7,972 nucleotides of DNA from Candidatus Uhrbacteria bacterium RIFCSPLOWO2_02_FULL_48_12 (GTDB lineage: Bacteria > Patescibacteriota > Patescibacteriia > GWA2-46-9): positions 1 to 7,972 of the forward strand of contig MGEP01000015.1 of NCBI GenBank assembly GCA_001791425.1, in the 5' to 3' direction. Below the pieces are notes generated by a model. It worked only from the letters and a program-made list of their open reading frames with translations, was not told the origin of the DNA and did no database searches. Each line of letters opens with the position of its first letter. Position 1 is the first letter of the stretch. Made by a program: the position numbers and the translations under genes. This document shows, piece after piece, positions 1 through 7,200 of this stretch.

Positions 1-60
1 ATTTCTATTTCCTTAGAAAGCGGACATTTTAATTTCCCGCTAACATCTTGTTTTGACACC

Positions 61-89
61 TTGTCTAAATATTTGGCCTATGTTATTAT
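61..89 (+). promoter_or_regulatory. Probable sigma70-type promoter of the TrpR-like gene
   Basis: A -35-like TTGTCT (61-66) is followed after 17 bases by TATTAT (84-89). A TG one base upstream of it makes an extended -10 (TGTTATTAT, 81-89). Transcription would start near 96, inside the palindrome at 90-116, leaving a ~35-nt leader. The better -35 match TTGACA at 53-58 is 25 bases from this -10, too far to pair with it. No Shine-Dalgarno is visible before the ATG at 131. Confidence 0.5.
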
Positions 90-116
90 AGTCCAATAGT
101 CCAGACTTAAGGACTG
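90..116 (+). repeat. 28-bp-family palindrome at the transcription start region
   Basis: The arms are AGTCCAATAGTC and GACTTAAGGACTG around a central CA. The outer AGTCC/GGACT and inner AGTC/GACT pair, and the three bases between them (AAT against TAA) form a mismatch bubble. All 27 bases are the reverse complement of the palindromes inside the giant gene at 3293-3320 and 3506-3533. It starts directly after the -10 box, so it could act as an operator, form a 5'-leader hairpin, or simply be an insertion tolerated there. Confidence 0.85.
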
Positions 117-130
117 ATAAAATATAATTT

Positions 131-655
131 ATGTCTAGAGTACAACCTAGAAATTTAGAGGAAAAACAGCGCGCGGAGTTTCTCAATATGTTTTGGACCA
201 GTATTGCGGAGCTCAAAAGCCGCGACGAAGTAAAGGCATTTTTTAAGGACCTGTTAAGCGAGAGTGAAGCTATCATGCTTGCGCGGCGAATTAAGATTGC
301 CGAGCGTTTATTGCAAGGGGTAGATTATGAAGAAATTCAGAGCGAACTTCACGTTGGGAGGTCAACGATCGCTAGTGTTCACCAATGGTTAACATCCGGT
401 TTTCAAGGTTATGAGACGGCCATAAAGAAATTTACCCCGTTAAAGAATGCCTCGCGGCCTGTCGCGGGGTCTAGCTCAATACGAGCGCGTGGTCCAATGT
501 CCCGTGCGAGTTCTCTAACTGGGTTTACCGACGTTGCCAGTCATCGGTCTAAGGGAGCGAGGCCCAGCAAAAGAGGGCAGTCGTCATCTTCGCGCCAAGC
601 TAAAAATAAACCGCGTCCATTTTCACTTTTGAATTTAATTGGCGGCCAAAGGTGA
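131..655 (+). CDS. TrpR/YerC-like helix-turn-helix DNA-binding protein with basic C-terminal tail
   Basis: This 174-residue protein has two parts. Residues ~7-100 match the TrpR-like superfamily of the YerC/YecD type. The helical core contains LLSESEAIMLARRIKIAERLL (about 42-62), then a helix-turn-helix with VDYEEIQSELHVGRSTIASV at about 64-83. Family members are usually about 100 residues and are predicted transcriptional regulators; the ligand and targets of YerC-type proteins are not well known, so tryptophan binding should not be assumed. Residues ~101-174 form a low-complexity tail rich in Ser, Arg and Lys, probably disordered and possibly nucleic-acid binding. ATG 131 is chosen because it precedes the whole core and follows a plausible promoter. 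No Shine-Dalgarno is seen. The TGA stop (653-655) lies inside the end of a repeat element, so the original C-terminus may have been different. It appears to be a single-gene transcription unit. Confidence 0.85.
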   Translation: MSRVQPRNLEEKQRAEFLNMFWTSIAELKSRDEVKAFFKDLLSESEAIMLARRIKIAERLLQGVDYEEIQSELHVGRSTIASVHQWLTSGFQGYETAIKKFTPLKNASRPVAGSSSIRARGPMSRASSLTGFTDVASHRSKGARPSKRGQSSSSRQAKNKPRPFSLLNLIGGQR

Positions 656-761
656 AGCTCCACGACTTAACCCCGCCGTGGCGGGGTGGTCTATCTCCAG
701 ACGGGGTTCCATAGAGCGGAACCCCGCACCGTTCCGCCAAGCGGGACTGGTGCGTGGGTAA
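652..761 (-). repeat. Three-hairpin repeat element, intergenic copy
   Basis: The reverse complement of this 110-bp stretch matches 4304-4403 inside the giant gene. The first 47 bases are identical, a 10-base GGAACCCCGT block follows, the middle differs, and the last 17 bases differ at one position. Three hairpins are visible on the + strand: ACCCCGC/GCGGGGT (670-687, loop CGTG), CGGGGTTCC/GGAACCCCG (702-726), and GCACC-GTTCCGC/GCGGGAC-T-GGTGC (726-753). No T-run follows the first hairpin, so it is a poor intrinsic terminator, although the structures could still slow or end transcription from the upstream gene. No clear target-site duplication is seen. The CGTGGAGCTTCAC end next to a hairpin loosely recalls IS200/IS605-type ends, which is a weak resemblance only. 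Confidence 0.85.
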
Positions 762-801
762 GCTTGGTTGATTCCGCACATCTGTCCCACGGCCGTAAGT
801 C

Positions 802-954
802 ATCCCAGTCCAATAGTCCACCCCGTTAGAAATGGTTGGAGCTAAATCTGGCGCGAACTATCTAAGAACCAAATCGGTCAGACTATTTGCGCATGAAGCA
901 AATTCGCTGACAACCGCAGGATTTCTAACGGGGTCCAGACTATTGGACTGGGAT
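802..954. mobile_element. 153-bp MITE-like element with long terminal inverted repeats
   Basis: The left end (802-833) and right end (921-954) are inverted repeats. The outer 17 bases, ATCCCAGTCCAATAGTC, are perfectly matched at 938-954, and the inner 14, ACCCCGTTAGAAAT, are matched at 921-934. Only a small indel (C against CCA) separates the two blocks. The interior is non-coding. It continues the symmetry with GGTTG/CAACC (834-838 and 911-915) and a hairpin at 877-911 (GTCAG/CTGAC, TTTGC/GCAAA), so one strand could fold into a single long stem. The outer 13 bases of each end (806-818, 938-950) are the arms of the 28-bp palindromes elsewhere in this window. There is no transposase gene here, so any mobility would need a transposase supplied elsewhere. 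Confidence 0.75.
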
Positions 955-1031
955 ACGGGTTAGGTACTTTAGGATAAAATTTATTGGTTGGGGGTTATTT
1001 TTGGGTCTTGGATGGCCAATAATTCCTCGGG

Positions 1032-1070
1032 TGATTAAATAGTCCCCGGAGGCGAGTTATTATTTAATCA
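1032..1070. repeat. 10-bp inverted repeat, TGATTAAATA / TATTTAATCA
   Basis: TGATTAAATA (1032-1041) is perfectly repeated in inverse at 1061-1070 with 19 bases between. An overlapping alternative fold pairs AATAA, CCTC and GGG on the left (about 1018-1031) with CCC, GAGG and TTATT (about 1043-1061). The two stems cannot form together. Role unknown; it lies ~100 bp upstream of the giant gene's -10 box, so it might be an operator, the end of the upstream transcript, or an old insertion. Confidence 0.5.
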
Positions 1071-1094
1071 ATTTGGCATAAGTAGATAGCGTTA

Positions 1095-1115
1095 TTGTTC
1101 AAAAATGACGAACAA
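1095..1115. repeat. Small inverted repeat TTGTTC / GAACAA
   Basis: TTGTTC (1095-1100) and GAACAA (1110-1115) are perfect inverted 6-mers around nine bases. The size would suit a dimeric repressor site about 55 bp upstream of the -10 box at 1170, but a 6-bp arm is short and could be chance. Confidence 0.25.
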
Positions 1116-1166
1116 GGGCAATCAAGTCTAAAATTAGCAAAATCATTTCTTGAATTTGTAAAAATA

Positions 1167-1175
1167 TGTTATAAT
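1167..1175 (+). promoter_or_regulatory. Extended -10 promoter of the giant surface-protein gene
   Basis: A perfect TATAAT (1170-1175) is preceded by TG at 1167-1168, the extended -10 form also seen at the first gene. The -35 is weak: TTGAAT at 1150-1155 leaves only 14 bases. Transcription would start near 1182, giving a ~90-nt AT-rich leader before the ATG at 1273. Confidence 0.6.
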
Positions 1176-1272
1176 AGGGGCGGTTATGGAGCCGCTTCTT
1201 TTGAGGTAAATTTTTTAAGCTTAATTTTAAAAACGCAAACTTTATTAGCTGAAAAATTCAAATTATAAATTG

Positions 1273-4200
1273 ATGGGGGCAAAGAAAACAACAAAAAAGA
1301 CTCGTCTGAAGGCAAGCCAGCGCGCCGGGCTTGGGAGGGTTGCTTTTTCGTCGTTGAAAAAAAATAATAATGGAAAGAGTTTAAGGGGTAAAAAGAAGCG
1401 AGTGCGGCATTTTGCAAGTCAGTGGTTGGGCAAATCAATAATTAATAAAGCCGGTACTTTCGCGGTTGTTTTTGTTTTACTCGTAGCTAGTCTTTTTGCC
1501 AAAGCAGAACCCACCCCGCCACTCATTCATGACATTATTTATCCTCAATCATGTCGCGGCACTTGGCAGGGGATGAATAATATATTTATTCAGGATCTAG
1601 ACACTGAAGCAGTCAAAGAAAAGTTTAATTCAAAAAATAGCGCAACGCCTGCTCTTGGCGAGCTGAGCATAGCGGCAACCGAAGGCAAAGAAAAATATAA
1701 TGCTTTTACAGTATCATTGCCAGTCCTTGATCAAAATAATGTCACCCCGCCAAATAACGCCACTAATGCGCCAAGCGACACTAACAATGTAACTCCATCA
1801 AATGATCTAGAGTTGATAATTCCAGACGCGGCTACTGTTACCCCGCTAAATGGCACCAATGATATAAATACACCAAGTGACACTAATAGTGTGCCAAGCG
1901 GTACTAGTGATAATTCAGAAAGCGGCCAGCAGAGAGAACAGGAGGGCAGCAGCGGCGAGCGCGTTCTTGGTGCAGATGATGTTACTACTGTTACTCCACT
2001 AAACGACACTAATAATACCCCAACTGAAACAGCGCCAGAGCCAGAGCCGCCAACTTCACCAGCCGAGCCGTCAGCGCCATCAGCAGAAACCCCGTCAGAA
2101 CAGCCAGTAATTATTAATTTATTGGATAGTTTATTTAATAGGGTTTTAGCTGAAGATGCTGTGAGCAATGAAACTACAAACGAGCTTGCGCCCGTAGTGG
2201 ATAATTTAAATCCTCAAGATGAACCAGGAGATGCAGGGCTGGATAGCGCGAACCCATCTCTTTTGGATAATATAGCTGTTGTTATTGAAAAAATAGGCGA
2301 GCAAATTAGTGATACTTTTGCCGCTATTTCTTCTCCCCTAGAGTCTGTAGTCACTGGGAATAATAACAATATTGAAGAAAGCACTGAACCCGAAGTCACC
2401 GCTCAATCAACTGAAGAAGCAGGTCAATCATTGGTTCAAAAAATCATTGAAACAATTGCCGATACACTATCTGCGGTGACAGATTTTATTATTCCATTGC
2501 CGTTTGTCTCTACCAATCAGTCGTCTTTAACATCAATTCCAGATGATTTAGCGGCGATGGAAAACGGCACAATTGCTTGCGCAGATTTCAGTCCAGAATC
2601 AACTGTCAATATTCAGCGCGTGGCGCTGGGCTTATCCATGAATTCAAGCGCAGGAGAAGGGTTGCTAATGGCTGAATACACTTCTGACCGTCAAAATTGG
2701 TACTCACTTGGCGCGGTGGATTTGAATCCTCCGCTGGTATCAAATGAACCGCAATACCAATATGTTAATTTTCCTGCTGATTTTGACGCCGTCAATATAG
2801 GGCAGACAATTGTGCGCTTGCGCTGGTATGGAAATTTCAAAAGCGAGGCGCCGGAAATTTATTTAGACAGTTTCTGGCTGGATGTATCAAGCATTGATGA
2901 TGGTCAAGAAACGCCGCCGGAGCTGAAAGTTGCCAAAAAAGATTTTGCCGCTTTTGAGGAGCCGATTTTTGATTTATCAATTGATCCCTCAACAGCAGCG
3001 TCGGCGGCGAACAGCGAGGCAGTAAATAATGTGATGCCTAATTTAGACCAATCAATTATTGAAAGGTACAAAGAAAAATACAGGGAGTTAATTCAGTCAT
3101 GGACGCAATCGCTCGCCCCAGACCGGCAGTCCTTAAGTCTGGACTATGGGACTGGGTGGGGGGGTGGTATTGGATTGGGGAGCGGCATTGGGTTGGATGG
3201 TGTGTTGGGTAGTGGTAGGGGTGTGGTTGCGAGACATGGATTGGAGTCTGGGTTGGGGTATGGAGTGTCGATGGCATTGGGTCAGCAAAATGCAGTCCTT
3301 AAGTCTGGACTATTGGACTGGGTGAGGGCGGGGGATTGGGGGGTTGGGGATTTGGTTGGTTTGTGGGGGCCAAGAGAGGCGAGGGCGCGAGAATGGTTGA
3401 CGACCTTAATTCAGAAAAGCCAGTCCAATAGTCCAGACTATTGGACTGGGCGGGGGTGGTGGGGGGCGCAAGAGGCGAGGGCGGAAGAGGCGACAGCTCA
3501 AAATTCAGTCCTTAAGTCTGGACTATTGGACTGGGTGGGTGGGTGGTGGGGTGGGGAGGCCTTGGCACAGGGGCTGGCGGCGGATGGCGGCGGGGAAAGG
3601 GGAGTAAAAACTTGGCGGGAGCATAATTTGGAAATTACTGCGCGGTTGCTAACCAAAGACAAAAAACCGACAGATATTATTCCGGAATTGCAAAAGCTTA
3701 ATTCCGGCAAATATAAGATTTCGCTGGCCTCACGTTCTTTTAGCCCCGGGGCCTATATTCTAGAGACTACAATTCAAAAAGGCGGCACGACGCAAACTTT
3801 AGAACAGGATTTTAGCTGGGGCGTATTAGTGATTAATACTGATCAATCGGTTTACAAAACCGGCGATACAGCCGAGCTGTATTTTGGTGTTTTAGACAAC
3901 AATGGTAATACTGTTTGCGACGCGACGCTTGAGGCAAAAATTACGGACTCTGCTGGCCAGACGATTGCGTTCACAACAGCCGACAGTACGATCAAACCAT
4001 CCGGTTTTTGTTCCAAAAACAGCGTCACCGACGCTCCGGACTACAAGGCGGCCTACCAGACAACCACTGCGGGTACATACAATCTGACAGTAACTGCGAC
4101 GACGGCCGACGGGAGTCATACCATCACCGATTATTTCACAGTACAAGATGATCTTCCGTACCGTGTTCGTCGTCTTGGCGCGAGCCGTATCTACCCATTG

Positions 4201-7200
4201 GCAAAATACGCGATGACGATTGAAGTTACGGCGGCCGAGGGATTCAATGGTATGGTTAAGGAGACCTTACCTGTGGAGTTTGCCATCACTCCCTCATCTG
4301 TCTTTACCCACGCACCAGTCCCGCTTGGCGGAACGGTGCGGGGTTCCGCTACACGGAACCCCGTTCGGCAAGAAGCCACGGCTGTAAAGCCGTGGAGCTT
4401 CACTGTGATCGTTCCAGAAGTGTCCAATTCTATAGAATTGGACACTTCACAAATTGCCTGGCAGGTGAACATGGCTGCGGGCGAAACCAAAGCTCTCAGT
4501 TATGAGTACGACGCTCCCGATGTTTCACCGGAGATATTCTCCCTTGGCAAATTTCAGCTAATCGCGTCTGGCAGCGATATGCCGGTATTCACCGAACCAC
4601 ATTCGTGGGAAATAGCTAGCGACGGACTGGAACCAGTTGCTATCAATACACCAAACTTAAAGATAAGCCAAAAAGCCCGCGCCAAGGCAGAGCGATTAGC
4701 GAGGGAGGTACCTATTCCCGCGTTATTACCTCATCACACGCGTTCAGTAGAAGGCAACCGTGAGAGTCATAAACTTAACAAATCTGTCGCACTTACTTTT
4801 GATAGTCAGCAAGTGCCGCAAAATGCGAAAGTTCACATCGTAAATCCCAATGGTGAAATAATTACCGACGATATTACACAGACCAAACAAGGGAATACTG
4901 TCATTTATAACATTAACCCCTCGGCCAGAGGTATGCGAGCCGGTAAATATACTTTAGAAATTCTTGATCCTACTGGCGAATATTCAGTAGCCACTCAAGA
5001 TTATATATGGGGTGTCTTGGCATTTAACCCCGATTATGCCATTTATCCTCCAAACACTTCGGCTTATCTTTCTTTTGGTGTGCTGGATGATGCCGGGCGG
5101 GTGCTCTGCGACGCGGCGCTGGTCGCCATCATTAGCGATCCCGCCGGGAACGAAACCGTGCTCGGTACGGGTGATGGCTCAATTCGGGTGAACCCAGAGT
5201 GTTATCAAATGGAAGATACCCAAAAACCTGACTACGAAGCTAACTTTACAACCACCATTCCCGGTACCTACCAAGTGACGGTTATTGCTAAAAGCAAAAA
5301 CGGCGAGCGGACGCTTAATGATTCTTTTTCTGTTGACCCAAACGCCGAGTTCTATCTCAAGCGCACGGGGCCTACCCGAACGTACCATCCGGCTACCTAC
5401 ACTTACTCTTTTGACTTCACGGCCAAAAAAGCGGGGAACTATGATATAACAGAAAAAGTTCCTGATTCATTCACTATCACCGGGACTGGTTTCAGTGTGA
5501 CTACGCAGGACCAAACAAAACTCCTGCGTTGGCAAGTGACGGCTGGAGCTGGCGAGACCAAAGCGCTCTCCTACCGCTTCAAAGGGCCGCCGCTTTCCCC
5601 CTATCTCTTTTTGCTAGGACCAGCCGAAATAAAAACGTCAACTTCAAACCAAACATGGGTTGAACCTAGGCAGTGGATGCTCGCTTCAGACGCCACTTGT
5701 ACCTCCATCGCCAGCGGCAACTGGAATGCGGCTAGCGGCGTGTGGAGTGGCTGCACTGGCGCCGGCGCTCCGACTGCGGCCGATACCGTGACCATTGCTG
5801 CTGGACACACCATCACTCTTAATGCGAACACCGCTGCTATTAATAGTTTGACTATCAACAGCACCGGCGTCCTCACCGAGGATCTCGGCGGTCGGCAAAT
5901 AACTATTGACGGTACAACTGGTCCACTGTTCACGAACAGCGGCACTTTTACTTCCGGCTACTCTAATGTCAATATCGGTCCCAATACCACTCTTACTGTG
6001 TTTTCCGGTACCTTTACAGGCGCAAGTGGATTAGCTTGGTTATCTTTCATTCCGACGGTCGCGACGTCTTCTAAAACCTATACAATGGGCGCGGCGGTTG
6101 ATATTGCCGCCGATTGGAATTCAAACCCGTCAGGTACGACCAACGTAGACCTCAATGTAACTCTTAGCGGTGCTACAACAGTGACGGGAGCAACCACGCT
6201 TGACGGCTACGGGTGTACCAATAGCGACGGTACCTCCAATCGGACAGTGCTAAGCACGGGTACTAGTCAAACGTTTTCAACCGGCACATTAAATATTAAA
6301 GCAAACGGTGAAAGCTGTACGTTAACGGCTAACGCCTCCAACATTATATTAACAGGAACATCAGGAACGCTTTTCACTCGCGCTGGCACATTCACCCAAG
6401 GCACGTCTGATGTGCAAGTCACGAGCGGCTCGGGCATCCTCACTCTGCTCTCGGCCGCCACTACCTTTCATAAACTCACTATCAATTCGACGGCCACGGT
6501 GATCAATATGGGCGCATTTTCTCCGACTATTAATAACGTCGCTGGCGCTCAATTGTACGTGCAGGCCGGCGTCTTTAACGCGAGTGGGGCGAGCATTATC
6601 GGCCCCGGGACAGGCAATGGCACCCTTCAGATTGACTCGGGCGCTACCCTCTGCCTTGGCGGCACGACAGCTTCTACTACTGCCACCTGCAACTCCGGCG
6701 CTTCTGACACCACCGCGCGCGTGATGCCCACCTTTCCAAACCTATCCTACACTTTTAACGCCGCCTCAACCGTTTCATACCTCTCTGACGCGATAACCAA
6801 TATTTCCAATACTCCGAACTACGGCAACCTTATACTGAACCCGGTATTAGTCACCACCAACCAAGCATACGCGTTGGGCGGAGCCATGACCATTAGTGGA
6901 AGTCTAACTATCAATACTAATGAGTCAGCGGCTGGTACTCCCTACTTAAACGTCATTGCGAACGGTAATATTGCTGTGACCTCAACCACAACCATTACGC
7001 GGACTAATTCTGCCACTTCTAACCTGTACATTAATGATAACTCTGCTAATAGCTATAACTTAACAACTGGCAACCTGGCAATAAATACTGGCGGCACGCT
7101 TAATGCCACTACCTTCGTTTCAGCTTCAACCATCACTATCACCGGCACGGGCACTGGCACCTCCAGACCTTTTTATATGAATGGCGGCACCTACACGATC

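Larger units (their letters stand above)
955..1166. other. AT-rich intergenic spacer without a gene
   Basis: I see no reading frame with protein-like composition, no tRNA cloverleaf and no rRNA segment here on either strand. The stretch contains two small inverted repeats (listed separately) and leads into the promoter of the giant gene. Confidence 0.6.
3121..3606 (+). other. G-rich, C-poor low-complexity insert inside the giant gene
   Basis: About 160 codons between normal-looking protein (ending YRELIQSWTQSLAP) and the first homologous module (starting VKTWREHNLEI). Positions 3155-3280 contain only seven C residues in 126 and read as Gly/Leu/Val/Trp-rich peptide such as GIGLGSGIGLDG. The insert holds four 28-bp palindromes, each directly followed by GGG-tracts. 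Between the palindromes there are degenerate peptide repeats: GLWGPREARARE, GWWGAQEARAEE and GWWGGEALAQG. It does not look like a domain selected for a fold; expansion by repeat insertion and slippage is my inference. Confidence 0.7.
3607..4656 (+). repeat. Homologous module 1 of the giant protein (protein-level repeat)
   Basis: Residues ~779-1128. Shared landmarks with module 2 are a GKYKISL-type strand, DFSWGVLVINTD, ELYFGVLDNNGNTVCDA (Cys 882), a second Cys at 913, PDYKAAYQTTTAGTY, the strand after RIYP, WQVNMAAGETKALSY and a PEIFSLG turn. The two cysteines are 31 residues apart in both modules, suggesting a disulfide. From Cys 882 to the WQV tryptophan (1063) is 181 residues, against 141 in module 2; the excess coincides with two palindromic elements. 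A fibronectin- or Ig-like beta fold is likely but not proven. Confidence 0.7.

Noticed and set aside
53..58. TTGACA as the -35 box of the first promoter
   Set aside because: It is 25 bases from the clearest -10 box. TTGTCT at 61-66 gives the proper 17-base spacing.
1180..1202. Hairpin GCGGT/GCCGC followed by TTCTTTT, resembling an intrinsic terminator
   Set aside because: The stem is only five pairs and its left arm spans the predicted start site of the downstream promoter, so that transcript could not form it. It might end read-through from upstream, but support is weak.
1186..1209. Mini-ORF MEPLLLR in the leader of the giant gene
   Set aside because: It starts only a few bases after the likely transcript start, has no ribosome binding site, and no regulatory codon run is evident.
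1731..2168. Minus-strand open frame opposite the stalk region
   Set aside because: It is the complement of the Asn/Thr/Pro-rich repeats and simply mirrors them; it lies antisense to a well-supported frame with no promoter or homology visible.
3056..3277. Minus-strand frame rich in Pro, His and Thr
   Set aside because: Its composition follows from the G/T-rich low-complexity coding strand; no protein family is recognisable.
3127..3533. CRISPR-like repeat array
   Set aside because: Spacings are irregular (166, 128 and 85 bases between starts), repeats differ in type, intervals are related to each other, and the whole array lies in an open reading frame.
3682..3707. Inverted repeat CCGGAATT / AATTCCGG in module 1
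   Set aside because: It encodes PELQKLNSG, which fits the expected protein sequence of the module, there is no second copy in the window, and the arms are only 8 bp, so it is probably incidental.
3121..4450. Giant gene as a frameshifted pseudogene broken by repeats
   Set aside because: Translation by eye shows no stop from 1273 to 7972, and the module landmarks on both sides of every repeat are in the same frame.
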